From Prevotella sp. (GTDB lineage: Bacteria > Bacteroidota > Bacteroidia > Bacteroidales > Bacteroidaceae), in NCBI GenBank assembly GCA_017561825.1, contig JAFZBK010000027.1:1-62993 (forward strand): a DNA stretch of 62,993 nt, written 5' to 3'. Under the pieces are notes generated by a model. The model did not search any database and had not been told where the DNA came from. It was given only the letters and a program-made list of their open reading frames with translations. This document shows positions 9,073 to 19,000 of the stretch, piece after piece; within the stretch, counting starts at the first letter, position 1, and each line of letters opens with the position of its first letter. Position numbers and translations under genes: made by a program.

Positions 9073-9270
9073 TTACTCGTCACCCCAGAGATTGTTGGAG
9101 TCTTCGCCCCAAGTGTCTCCGAAAAGATCATCGTCGAATATCACGTTATTCTCCTTGGCATCGAACTCTGATTCCTCACCAATAGAGTCTGTTATGAAAT
9201 CCCTCTCCATGATGTCCCCCATTTTCAATTGAACAATCTCGGCCTGAGGTACTATATATATTCTTTTCAT
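9073..9270 (-). CDS. Small MK(K/R)xYxxP peptide, partner of cassette 1
   Basis: I do not recognise a named family. The 65-residue product begins MKRIYIVPQAEIVQLKMGD and ends NNLWGDE. The middle is strongly acidic (many Asp and Glu), and there is no signal peptide or membrane segment. It shares the start pattern M-K-[KR]-x-Y-[IV]-x-P and the tryptophan-containing acidic end with the peptides at 13303-13533 and 33925-34101. All three lie 17-30 nt downstream of a large secreted protein with a sorting-type tail; here the gap is 30 nt. The constant pairing argues for a real gene whose product works with, or is processed like, its partner. A precursor peptide, a chaperone and a secretion accessory all remain possible. 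Confidence 0.75.
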   Translation of the reverse strand: MKRIYIVPQAEIVQLKMGDIMERDFITDSIGEESEFDAKENNVIFDDDLFGDTWGEDSNNLWGDE

Positions 9271-9300
9271 CTGTTTATTCTCCCAATTTATCCTGAAACA

Positions 9301-12231
9301 TTATTTTACCAACACTTTCTTTCCATTGTGTATATACACACCCTTGGTGATAGGCTTATTAACCTTTACACCCTGCAAGGTATAGAACTCTCCGTCTTCC
9401 ATATCAGCATCCTCAATGGCCTTTCGGATAATTGTAGCGATACCGCCACCGAATTCTTCCTCTTCATACAAAAAATATATGAAGGAAATTTTTGAGTTGC
9501 CAATTACCTCCTCATAGATTTGAGCATCATAGTTACTAACACCACCCTGCTCGTTCTTCCAATGATAGAAATCTTTATACAACTTCAAGAAGGAATGATT
9601 AGGAGTGATTTTAGTATTATTCTTTGCTCGCAAGAACTTACCCGTCTTTGTTGAATTGGTTGTCTCTGAACGAGTTTCCAAATCATATACCTTAAAGCCA
9701 AAATTACGATAAATGATCTCATTGCCAGATTTATCTGTAGGACCAATTATTACCGTCTCATCGTTTGAAGGAACAAGCAAGTTACTGCTCTCAGCATCCC
9801 CTTGAACATCTTCTGTAAACGGATATTGCACAACATTTCCTGTATATTTTTGGAAATAGTATAATACACTACTCTCGGTAATACCCACCATGATTAATCC
9901 TGTATGATCAGGAATATATCCTTTTACTTCCCTTGCATATGCTTTCGTTTGGGGAGTAGTCGTAAGTAAATCAGCTCCTTGAGTATATCCATCATCAAAC
10001 TTCCAGATACGGTAGATTTTCACGATAGGCTGGCCTGAAGTACCATAAGTAGGCATTTTATACGGTGTAGCCGTACTGTACGATCTTAAGAAATCGCCAG
10101 TTACAGGAATCTCATTACCTGTTTTGGCAAACTGCTGCCAACCATTGGCGGGTTTATTTGTCAGATAGCCTATAGGATAACCATTATACTGATTTCCTTC
10201 ATGTTCTTTAGGTTTATTCTGATTGTCAACCAAATCTGCATTATTGCCAATACCAATGGGGATGTTTTCTATTACTTCGCTAGTATGATTACTTTCTCCA
10301 CGAATCGCCAGCAATTCTGTCTGTGTAAATCCAAATCCTTCTTTCCATGCACCTTTGTAGAATTCTTTTTCTTTATCTGTATTATTGAAATGCAAAGTGG
10401 CCATATTGTCGTAATTAGCAGGGTTAGTTTGGCCATCCATTGTATTAAAGTTGAATGCATTATATTCACATACTAATGCTTTCAAATCTGGATCCACAAA
10501 TACATAAACATCTCTAATAGAAGTACTCTCCTCAAATGCCTGAGACTTAATTACTAAAGGAGCAGCAGGCTCTGTAGCTGGTTCAAAAGTCACTTTTGTA
10601 AGACCAGTTCTTCCAAAAGCCATTGTCTCAATTAAGGTGGTTCTTACAGGAATCTCCACTTCTGTTAAATTTGAACATCCAATGAAGCAGCTTGATGTAA
10701 TAACCAATGCATCTGTTCCGCCTTTTTCAAACTTCACTGTCTTAATTGTAGTGTAATTAGCGAATCCACCATCTGCGTTGTGGTTACCAATTTGTGCAAC
10801 CTTATTGCCAATAGTGACATTCTCCAATGGTGGCTTATTGTTCCCATTAGCAATCTTATGAATTGTACCAGAACTGATTGTTAGGTCTGTAAGGTTCGTG
10901 CAATCATTACATAACTTATCATCCAAGGCGGTTGAAGGATCAACATACTTAGAGGTAATTGCAGTCGTTACATTAGCCCCCCAGTTCATAAATGACATTT
11001 GTTTATAGTCATACTCCTCTGGTACAGTGAAGTTGGTTGTCCATTCATCATTTACATACCTATATTCTTCGCCACCGACATATGCGAACTCATCCTTTTT
11101 TGCCGCAGGAGTCATATTATCTTCTGAAGAGAATTGATAATCAACCTTTTTATTATCGCCATCATTATATTGGATTTGATTCCAAATAATATTACCCGTT
11201 TTTACCTTCTTATAAATAGCCCAAGAAGTGACAAAGCGAATGTATTGGGGAGGATTACCAAAATCATTATAATGATTATTCCTGTCTCCTTCTTGCCAAT
11301 CAGGAGTATGAACAGTAGCATAAGATGGCACATCATCTTCTGTTATAGATGTCCACTTTTTACCTTCTTGCCATCTAAAATATGAATACGTTGATGGGAA
11401 TGCTACATAATCACCGATATTGTACTTATCAATAATATTTCCATTATTTTGGTAGTTTACATCTTCGGTTTCATACACGAATTCATTCTCCCCTTGCTCA
11501 ACTTCAATCCAAGTTTTAGACCCGTTGTTGTCTCTAAGTTGGAAATACTTATAGGTCAGAGGAACTTTAACACGCTCATTACCGCTGCCATTACCATTCA
11601 TGTAATCAGCTGCCACCGTATGAGCCTCATTATTGGCATCATCAGCTACCCATTTGTTGTCGTAATCCAATCTGTAATAGTTTGCAGCTGTGGCTATTCT
11701 CACATAAGCATTCACATTATGATCACCTGCATGTTCTGTATTGATGTTGTCAACCGTCCAACCATCAGAATTCTCATAATGATTATTATGAGGTCCTTCT
11801 TGCTGCTCAACCCACATCACTTCCTCTTGGCTCTGCCATAAGGTTCCACCAACTAAACACTTATCATTATGATTATCGTTTGTAAATGGAGTGCTATGAT
11901 ACAGTTTATAATTTTTCTCGGCACCTCCTACCTTCTTGACAAACTTTGCCTCAGACATGTCCACAGTTGACTGAGTGCAACAGTCAGCATCTTTCAAAGC
12001 TTTGAGGTCTTCATCATTGAATTTACCATCAAAAACAATGGTTGAAGCGTTTCTAATGGCTGCTTTCTGAGCATCACTAGCACCTTGCAGATAAGTCTTT
12101 AAGTCACCGGCTTTTGTCGTAGTAATGGTTACAACGCCATCAACCACAGAGACTTCGGCAGCAGCAAAAACATCCTGCGGCACCATCATTCCCACAAAAC
12201 ACATGACTACTAGAAGTAATAACTTTTTCAT
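9301..12231 (-). CDS. Secreted BspA-like protein with aromatic repeats and sorting-type tail
   Basis: This is a large exported protein (976 aa) with a signal peptide (residues 1-24, MKKLLLLVVMCFVGMM). Residues about 160-420 hold four or five divergent units rich in Tyr and Trp (NYYRLDYDNKWV, YSYFRWQEGKKWTSI, EYRYVNDEWT). Residues about 445-610 have leucine-rich repeat features of the BspA type (CTNLTDLTISSGTIHKIA, CSNLTEVEIPVRTTLIETMA). The last 30 residues (FYTLQGVKVNKPITKGVYI, then KKVLVK) resemble the C-terminal tail of type IX secretion cargo. A surface adhesin or host-interaction role is inferred. It has its own promoter (12353-12384) and is followed by a small peptide gene. Confidence 0.8.
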   Translation of the reverse strand: MKKLLLLVVMCFVGMMVPQDVFAAAEVSVVDGVVTITTTKAGDLKTYLQGASDAQKAAIRNASTIVFDGKFNDEDLKALKDADCCTQSTVDMSEAKFVKKVGGAEKNYKLYHSTPFTNDNHNDKCLVGGTLWQSQEEVMWVEQQEGPHNNHYENSDGWTVDNINTEHAGDHNVNAYVRIATAANYYRLDYDNKWVADDANNEAHTVAADYMNGNGSGNERVKVPLTYKYFQLRDNNGSKTWIEVEQGENEFVYETEDVNYQNNGNIIDKYNIGDYVAFPSTYSYFRWQEGKKWTSITEDDVPSYATVHTPDWQEGDRNNHYNDFGNPPQYIRFVTSWAIYKKVKTGNIIWNQIQYNDGDNKKVDYQFSSEDNMTPAAKKDEFAYVGGEEYRYVNDEWTTNFTVPEEYDYKQMSFMNWGANVTTAITSKYVDPSTALDDKLCNDCTNLTDLTISSGTIHKIANGNNKPPLENVTIGNKVAQIGNHNADGGFANYTTIKTVKFEKGGTDALVITSSCFIGCSNLTEVEIPVRTTLIETMAFGRTGLTKVTFEPATEPAAPLVIKSQAFEESTSIRDVYVFVDPDLKALVCEYNAFNFNTMDGQTNPANYDNMATLHFNNTDKEKEFYKGAWKEGFGFTQTELLAIRGESNHTSEVIENIPIGIGNNADLVDNQNKPKEHEGNQYNGYPIGYLTNKPANGWQQFAKTGNEIPVTGDFLRSYSTATPYKMPTYGTSGQPIVKIYRIWKFDDGYTQGADLLTTTPQTKAYAREVKGYIPDHTGLIMVGITESSVLYYFQKYTGNVVQYPFTEDVQGDAESSNLLVPSNDETVIIGPTDKSGNEIIYRNFGFKVYDLETRSETTNSTKTGKFLRAKNNTKITPNHSFLKLYKDFYHWKNEQGGVSNYDAQIYEEVIGNSKISFIYFLYEEEEFGGGIATIIRKAIEDADMEDGEFYTLQGVKVNKPITKGVYIHNGKKVLVK

Positions 12232-12352
12232 GTCAATACTATTTTATTAGAATTTATTATAAGTTTATTATTAATTCCTAAAACTCTTGAGTAACGAATA
12301 CTTGAAGTCCGTGAGCGCACACAAATGAATAACTTTGGTGCGAAAATCGGCG

Positions 12353-12384
12353 CAAAAGTACTACAACTTTTTGAAACAGCCAAA
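12353..12384 (-). promoter_or_regulatory. Promoter of secreted-protein cassette 1
   Basis: The minus strand reads TTTG (12384-12381), 20 nt, TACTTTTG (12360-12353). The spacer contains GTTTCAAAAA, and the sequence just after the -7 box contains CGATTTTC. Both features are shared with the cassette 2 promoter at 15814-15845, which suggests common control. The leader is about 115 nt. Confidence 0.75.
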
Positions 12385-12599
12385 TATAATAAGGTAAAAA
12401 TCAACGAAATGGGTGTATTTTATACAAATGCTATACGTTTTTGCTACATTTCGCAAAATAATAGCCATCCCTGGCTCGGCTCTGCCGCTTCGACTCGCGA
12501 AGAACTATCCATGAGTCCATGCTATGGTTTTGGGTTGTAAAAGCATAGATATTGGCGTTCAAAAGCATAGATAATGGTCAGAATTTCTCATTATCCTGA

Positions 12600-13123
12600 T
12601 TATCTCCTACTAAAACAGGCATAAACCGTTGGATGCCAAACTCTTGAACCAAAATCATCCCCTACTGGATCCCCTACTAACTCCCTACTTATTCCCTACT
12701 AATCTCCTACTGAAAAAGTATACATTAAACATTATACATTAAACATTAAAGATGAAAGATGAACTTTTGGAGCAGCGAGAGGAGAGCTAAACTTGCTTAT
12801 ATTATCCCGAGTCGTGACAAAAGTCATGGAACGGAGTTACATAAAGATGAGAGGAAAGATGGGGCACTTTCTCATAATAGATATGACACTAACTGAAAAA
12901 TTCTCACGAGAATTTATAAGTTAGCATGCATCTTTCCACCTGTAACTGCGTCACATTCTCACAAATTCTCGAGAAAATTTCAAAGCAACTGCGGCAACAA
13001 CGAATTGAGATTAGTAGTAGATTAGTAGGGAATAAGTAGGGAGTTAGTAGGGAATAAGTAGGAAATAAAAATGAACCAATTCGCTAATAATCAATCGTTT
13101 ACTTCGTTTTTAGTAGGAGATAA
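12600..13123. repeat. Symmetrical intergenic element 1: inverted ~11-bp iteron arrays around paired palindromes
   Basis: There is no gene here. A perfect 34-bp inverted repeat (12672-12705 against 13019-13052) is built of tandem units of about 11 bp (CCCTACTAACT, CCCTACTTATT, and so on). An outer 16-bp inverted repeat (12600-12615 against 13108-13123) flanks it. Between the arms are two 18-bp palindromes (AAATTCTC..GAGAATTT type, 12898-12915 and 12963-12980) whose starts are 65 bp apart. An interspersed repeat (12761-12840) is also present. The element lies 180 nt downstream of the peptide gene of cassette 2. Element 2 at 33.5-33.9 kb has the same plan and the same 65-bp offset. Confidence 0.85.
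12761..12840 (+). repeat. Interspersed repeat family R, copy 1
   Basis: The copy begins GAACTTTTGGAGCAGCGAGA and ends with CCGAGTCGTGACAAAAGTC and a short tail. The ends ACTTTTG and CAAAAGT are complementary, so the unit can fold on itself. Other copies are at 26988-27090 (minus) and 50458-50530 (plus). The DNA just before it is another A+T-rich repeat (ACATTAAACATT). Confidence 0.85.
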
Positions 13124-13302
13124 GCAAAGAATAGGAAAAAAACGGAGCTTGTCATCCCGACAAACTCCGACTCACAATTAACTCAAGTATTGAAAAGCTA
13201 TTTACTTCTATTAATTTTCAGTCTATTACATAAAACATAACTAACAAAAACATATTAATTTAATAATTACCCTATACGCAATATATAAATTTGAGTTATT
13301 TC

Positions 13303-13533
13303 TTACCAGTCACCCCAGAGGTCATACTCTTTTGCTGTTGAGGGAGGACCTGCATTTGGATCATCGATGTAACCGTTGAAATTTGGATCACCATTGCCTC
13401 CATTAGGATACTCGGTTCCAAAAGGTCCATCAGAGCCTACAACACCATTGGGGTCATTTTTGCTCGCGCAAATCATCTCGCCCATCTCAGCTGAATAGAT
13501 TTCTGAAACAGGACTTACATATATCTTTTTCAT
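13303..13533 (-). CDS. Small MK(K/R)xYxxP peptide, partner of cassette 2
   Basis: I do not recognise a named family. The 76-residue product begins MKKIYVSPVSEIYSAEMGEM and ends EYDLWGDW. The middle is rich in Gly, Asn, Pro and Asp (GNGDPNFNGYIDDPNAGPP), and there is no membrane segment. The start pattern and the final LWGD match the peptide at 9073-9270, although the middles are unrelated. It lies 17 nt downstream of the BspA-like gene and upstream of symmetrical element 1. The constant ends with a variable middle recall leader/core precursor peptides, but no modifying enzyme is nearby. Confidence 0.75.
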   Translation of the reverse strand: MKKIYVSPVSEIYSAEMGEMICASKNDPNGVVGSDGPFGTEYPNGGNGDPNFNGYIDDPNAGPPSTAKEYDLWGDW

Positions 13534-13550
13534 TTCTGTTTTTTCCTTTT

Positions 13551-15662
13551 TTATCTAATAACAATCTTCTTACCATTCACAACATACACGCCTTTCGACA
13601 ATCCATCGATGGATCCGCTGTTCTCACGAACAGCTTGTCCATTCAGGTTGTAAACCGCTGTGCTATTACTGCTTTTCTGAACTATAGCATTCTCAACTGC
13701 GGTAGTAATGCCGAAATCTTCTTCTATGATATTTGTGAAGCCCAAATCCATGTTCTTTGCATAAGAACTTGAATTAGACTCAGTTTTCCGAACAATGGAG
13801 GTAAAAGCTGTCCACTTTCCTTTCAGCTCTACTCTTGTTACATAGAATCCCAATGTTTCTGGTCTGTCGGGCCACATACCCAGATAGAAGGTGTTGGCAG
13901 GGATGTCGGCATCCTTATAGGTACCATTGAAAGTATAGCTGACACCCTGGATATACTGCAAGCCTCTTAGATTACCATTCACCAAGCCACCAGTAACCGT
14001 TTCCAGATGCTTTCCGCTTTCAACTTCTTCATTAGCTGCTTCTACATCCACGCCTGCTATGGTACGATGTACAGGAGCCTTAGCACCTGCTGCAGCAGCT
14101 CTTTGCGGTTCAATAGGAACGCTGCGTACTCCAGGGTGAATCATGTAAGGTCTTCCCTTAACTACATATACATCCTTGTTCTTGTCTTTCAACTCGGGTT
14201 TCTTGAGGAAAGTCACAGTACGGATTTCCTGTCCTTCGTCGTTGGTATGCTGATTTACATATGAGAACTCACGTACATCTGTACCTACTCCGTAAGCAGT
14301 CAGCAACTGGTTATATGTCATGTCGAAGGGGAAGACAGCAGAATACCAACGGCTTTCCACCAAACGACCGTCATGCCAGGTCTTCTTCTCCACGTCACCT
14401 ACAACGAGCATGAAGTTTCTCCAACCACCGTAAACACTATTGTCTACTTCAGGGCATTCTCCAAACATTGAACCTGCTTCCTTGAAGAATTTCTTTATCT
14501 TCCCATCAGCATCTGTCATGGTGACCCAATTATCTCTCTTGAATACATTATAATTCATACCATTATCGTAAGAACCCCACGATGGTGGTTGGATTCCATG
14601 CTTTTTGAACAATGCAGTAAACTTATCTCTTACTGTTTGATTACTATAAGCAGCATCAGCCTGATCATATAGTTCTTCCATATCAGGGTCATTCAACATT
14701 CTAAGATACGGATTTACATAATGCTCATAAGCAGTATCATTATCAGGAATATGCAGAATCAAGGGCTGGGCTGTTCCGGCACCATTATTATTTGTTGGCT
14801 TCCAATCCGAGAAATCAACATCGCCATTCTGCTGATATTTGAAATTGTAAGTCTCTTCCTGGTTGAATGCACCATCTTCAATTTCCACATAGTTACCCAA
14901 GACATACACATCAGTCATGCTTGTGTTCTTTTGGAAGGCACTATTACCGATCTTCTTTACTGAGTGAGGAATTGTAATGGACTTCAGATTCCTACATGAT
15001 TCAAAAGCATTCGGTCCGATTTCCTCCAAACTATTGGGGAAAGAAATGTTATCAAAGGCACATTTTTGAAAAGCGCCACTACCAATCTTTGTGATTCCAT
15101 CGGGGATTCGTGCTTCAACAAGGCTAGTACAACCCTTAAAGGCATCTATAGGGATCTCTGTCAAGTGAGGATCATTCTCATTATCGGGTTCCAACATAAC
15201 AACTTCCTCGATGGTTGTGTTTTCTTCAAACATCTTTGTTGGAATAGTTGTGGTAGTCTTTGGAAATATAAAATACGTAAGCTTTGTTAAGCCACCTGCA
15301 TTGCCTTTTGCGCAAGACATGAATACCAAATCATCATTGTTATCAAGATTTGCATCTCCCATGTCCAACGACTTCAACTGAGAAAAAACCGTACTACGGT
15401 TAGGATAAACAGGATCGTCTTTGGCTCCCATGATATGAGCCACATCATCCTTACTCAGTTTGTAATCACTTTCCGTAATCAGTTTCAATGAGGTAGCTGC
15501 CTTAACTTCGCTAGGCAGAGAGTTCCAATCATAGGTTGTGCCATCTGTCGTGTTGGTAAAGGTCAAGATGTATGATCCTGATCCAGCAGACTCAACCTTG
15601 ATTCCAGCTTGCATCTCAATCGTCCCGACGAGACACAACAATAGTAGTAAATACTTTTGCAT
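13551..15662 (-). CDS. Secreted BspA-like leucine-rich repeat protein with sorting-type tail
   Basis: This is an exported surface protein. I place the start at 15662 (MQKYLLLLLCLVGTIEMQAG, a good signal peptide) rather than ten codons upstream. Residues about 110-290 carry BspA-type LRR_5 repeats (IPIDAFKGCTSLVEARIPDG, LEEIGPNAFESCRNLKSITI, VKKIGNSAFQKNTSMTDVYV). The middle is a long domain I cannot name. The C-terminus (VYNLNGQAVRENSG, then SKGVYVVNGKKIVIR) resembles the tail of type IX secretion cargo. BspA-like proteins bind host matrix proteins in related oral species; here that role is only inferred. It is cotranscribed with the small peptide gene downstream. Confidence 0.85.
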   Translation of the reverse strand: MQKYLLLLLCLVGTIEMQAGIKVESAGSGSYILTFTNTTDGTTYDWNSLPSEVKAATSLKLITESDYKLSKDDVAHIMGAKDDPVYPNRSTVFSQLKSLDMGDANLDNNDDLVFMSCAKGNAGGLTKLTYFIFPKTTTTIPTKMFEENTTIEEVVMLEPDNENDPHLTEIPIDAFKGCTSLVEARIPDGITKIGSGAFQKCAFDNISFPNSLEEIGPNAFESCRNLKSITIPHSVKKIGNSAFQKNTSMTDVYVLGNYVEIEDGAFNQEETYNFKYQQNGDVDFSDWKPTNNNGAGTAQPLILHIPDNDTAYEHYVNPYLRMLNDPDMEELYDQADAAYSNQTVRDKFTALFKKHGIQPPSWGSYDNGMNYNVFKRDNWVTMTDADGKIKKFFKEAGSMFGECPEVDNSVYGGWRNFMLVVGDVEKKTWHDGRLVESRWYSAVFPFDMTYNQLLTAYGVGTDVREFSYVNQHTNDEGQEIRTVTFLKKPELKDKNKDVYVVKGRPYMIHPGVRSVPIEPQRAAAAGAKAPVHRTIAGVDVEAANEEVESGKHLETVTGGLVNGNLRGLQYIQGVSYTFNGTYKDADIPANTFYLGMWPDRPETLGFYVTRVELKGKWTAFTSIVRKTESNSSSYAKNMDLGFTNIIEEDFGITTAVENAIVQKSSNSTAVYNLNGQAVRENSGSIDGLSKGVYVVNGKKIVIR

Positions 15663-15663
15663 T

Positions 15664-15765
15664 ATAGTTGATAATAAATTTTTATGGCTCAAAAATGAGC
15701 GATAGTTGATAATAAGTTCCTTTTATATATAGATACTCAGTAAATGAGTAAATAGTTGATAATAT
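15664..15765. repeat. Three copies of ATAGTTGATAATA in the cassette 2 leader
   Basis: ATAGTTGATAATA recurs at 15664, 15702 and 15752 in the untranslated leader of the BspA-like gene, spaced 38 and 50 bp. It may be a regulator or RNA-binding site array, or another local low-complexity repeat. The rest of the gap up to 16007 holds the promoter (15814-15845) and A+T-rich sequence with no gene. Confidence 0.6.
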
Positions 15766-15813
15766 GTTAGCGCACACACCCAAAAGGGCGTAATCTGTTA
15801 GAAAAATCGGGTG

Positions 15814-15845
15814 CAAAAGTAGAATTTGTTTTTGAAACGTGCAAA
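15814..15845 (-). promoter_or_regulatory. Promoter of secreted-protein cassette 2
   Basis: The minus strand reads TTTG (15845-15842), 20 nt, TACTTTTG (15821-15814). The spacer GTTTCAAAAA and the downstream CGATTTTTC match the cassette 1 promoter at the same distances. The leader is about 145 nt. Confidence 0.75.
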
Positions 15846-16007
15846 TAAAGTGCTAGAAAAAAGTCTACAAAAACCTTACATTCTACAAATGAATACCCAA
15901 TTTTCTTCAAATGAAACCCATAATGCGTTAAAAATCCACGTATAAAATGTTATAATCCACCTTTCTTTCGGCTTGCGCCGTCCTTTGACCAAGTCCCTTT
16001 GACCTCC

Positions 16008-16040
16008 TTACTCCTTCCTCCTTACTCCTTCCTCAAGATC
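16008..16040. repeat. Purine-rich repeat supplying the 3' end of the regulator gene
   Basis: On the coding strand GAGGAAGGAGTAAGGAGGAA repeats through the last codons and stop. The same style (AGGAGTAAGGACGAAGGAGG) occurs in dusB (23668-23702), at the 3' ends of the lpxL-like gene (28915-28985) and miaB (31742-31765), and in wbqC. Confidence 0.7.
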
Positions 16041-19000
16041 GCTCGGATAACAGCCATACTCCTCCTTGAAATACTTTGAGAAGAGTTTCGGGTTATTGAA
16101 ACCAACCTCGTATGCCACCTGTGAAACAAGGATCGAAGGATCAGCCGTCAGGATCTGATGGGCACGGCGCAGACGAAGGGTGCGGATGAATACCAATGGT
16201 GTCTGTCCTGTGATGGCTTGCAACTTACGGTTCAATCCCGTTCGGTGCATTCCCAGTTCATTGGCCAACTGGTCCACGTTGAATTCTGGGTTCTGCATAT
16301 TGTTGCTCACAACCTCGAGCGCCTGCTGCAACAACTGTTCGTCAACAGTGGTAATGGTGATCTCAGATGGTTCGATATCCGGATTCATGCGGAACTTCTG
16401 ATGCTTCTCAGCTCCCTGCTCCAGCTGCTGACGGATACGCAGTCGCAACACATCAAAGTTAAACGGCTTCGTGATATAGTCGTTGGCACCAATCTGCAAA
16501 CCTGTCAGCTCATCCTCAGCCAGTGCCTTGGCAGAAAGCAGGATGACGGGTATATGACTGATGTTTACATCTTCCTTTATGGTGCGTGTGAGATCCAATC
16601 CGCCCATTCCATCCATCATCACATCACTGATAACCAAGTCGATTTCCACACTCCGTAGTATTTCGAGCGCCTGACGACCATCTGTTGCCTGGTAGATGGT
16701 ATAGTCGGCTGACAGCACACCACTCATATAAGAGAGCATATCAGCATTGTCCTCCACGAGCAACAGTTTCTTCCGCTCGTCAGTCTGCTCTTGCTCTGTT
16801 GTTGCAGGTATCGCAACAGCCGACTTCTGCGCCTCAGGAAGAACAATCGTAAAGACAGCACCCTTTGGCTGGTTATCCGTTGCCGTTACTGTTCCTCCAT
16901 GCAACTCCACATAATGCTTCACGATATTCAGTCCTAAGCCACTGCTACCACTGTTCGTAGCCCCGTCTTTCGCCACATAGTAGCGCTCGAAAAGCTTGTC
17001 GCGGTTGGCCTTGGGAATGCCACGACCCGTATCGCTCACCTTGATCTGCACCATGCCATCGACACCTTGGTTAACATCAACGCCAATGGAACCGCCATCA
17101 GGTGTGTACTTGAACGAGTTTGAGAGCAGGTTATTGATCACCTTTCGGATCTTGTCGACATCGATCACCATCGGCAGTTCCTTTACTGCAGCATTGAATG
17201 TAAACTTCATTTTGCGCTGCTGGGCCATCAGTTCATACGACTCACATTCGCTGCCGATCAGCTTCACCAGATCCGTTGTATCTAACGACAGCACATCATT
17301 CGTGCTTCCCAAGCGTTGGAAGTCGAGAATCTGGTTCACCAGCGAGAAGAGATGATGGGCGTTTCTGTTCACCACTTCCAGCACCTTACGTGTAGGCTCA
17401 GGCTGCTCGTTATTCAGCAGTTCCTCCACAGGTGTCATAATCAGTGTAAGCGGTGTACGGAGGTCGTGACTCACATTGGTGAAGAAGCGCACCTTCATGT
17501 CGTTCATCTCCTTATCCCGTTCAGCCTGCATCTCCATCTCGCGTACCTTTTTATTATACTCCATTCGGCGACGGTAGAAATTCAGCAAGGTAAAGAGTGC
17601 CGCAGCGATGATGGCCAGATAGCCCAGCCATGCCTGCCAGGTGTTCCAGAACGGCTGACGGATCTTGATGGAGAGCAGATCAAACTCTTCCCATTGATCC
17701 TGCTGATACACCTGTCGTCTGATTTTCAGCTTGTACTTACCAGGCGAGAGGTTCGACAGTCGTATGAAGTAGTTATCCATCGGTATCCATTGATCTGACT
17801 CCCCCTCCAGCTGATAATAGTACAGACTGCTTACCTGCTGATGGAAACCGCGGGGACGGCATTCGATCATGAGATTATTCTCGTTATAGTTAAGAACGAG
17901 GTTTTTCAAGTAGATGATATCACTGCGGAGAGAAGGATACCTGATGGTATCGACTGGTGACACCTCCTGATCGTTGATTCGCAGAGAGGTAATCAGCGGA
18001 CTCTCATGGATGATGGTCTGCTTCAGCATGTCAGGATACCGTTTGGTATTGATCAGGAAATAGCCCTCACTGGCACCAGATAGCAACCGTCCGTCTTTCA
18101 GGCAAATCAAAGCCTTTGTATTATAATAAGGTGATCTGCCGTAACTGCCACCACGATAGCAGTGCAACTGGAAGGTCGGAGCGGTAGTGTCTTCCACTAC
18201 CACACGCACCATACCCAGATCCGTGGTACACCACACATCGCCGTTACTGCCTTCGGTAATGCCTTCAATCACATATCGGGCAAGCTGATCCACACGGTAG
18301 GCCTTGTTCTTGGGAATATCATAGATGTGTACCTCCGAATGGTTCCTATGGCTCACCATCCACAACCAGCCACGGTGATCGATTGTCAGCGTCTTGGCAC
18401 CTGCTGCAATACTTGGATCCACGCCAAAGAGCTCCATGGGTATCTGCTCTATCTTCAGCGTACGAGTATCCACAACCATCAGATGCTCACCAGAGAGTCC
18501 ATACACCTTACCCTCGTAATAGGCAAGCTGCATCATCCAAAGCGCCCCCTCATATACAACAGCGGTCTTACCCGTTTCAGGCTCAACCATCCACAGACCT
18601 TGTCCGAGTAGGGATACGAACAAACGCCCCTGGCTATCCTCCACCATGGAGAAAGGCGACAAGCCCTTGAAGAACACGCGTCCATCGTTAGCATACAAAC
18701 CTTTGCCATACAAGCCAGCCCATAGTCTTCCCTTGGAATCCTGAAACACCATGGTGGCGGCACTGCCCGCATAGCGGTTTTCGAGAATCCGATGCGTTGC
18801 GTCGGCACTGACATGATAAACACCATTGTCTTCCGTTCCCACCCAGAAGGTGTTATCGCCTGCATCAGCCAGAGAGATGATATCCTCCTTCATGTAATAG
18901 GTGGCGGGCACGGCCACATGATGTATCTGGTAACTGTTCTCCTGATGACTGTATAACGACATGCCGCGTTTATGATAAGTAGTGATCACCAAGTCCTTGG

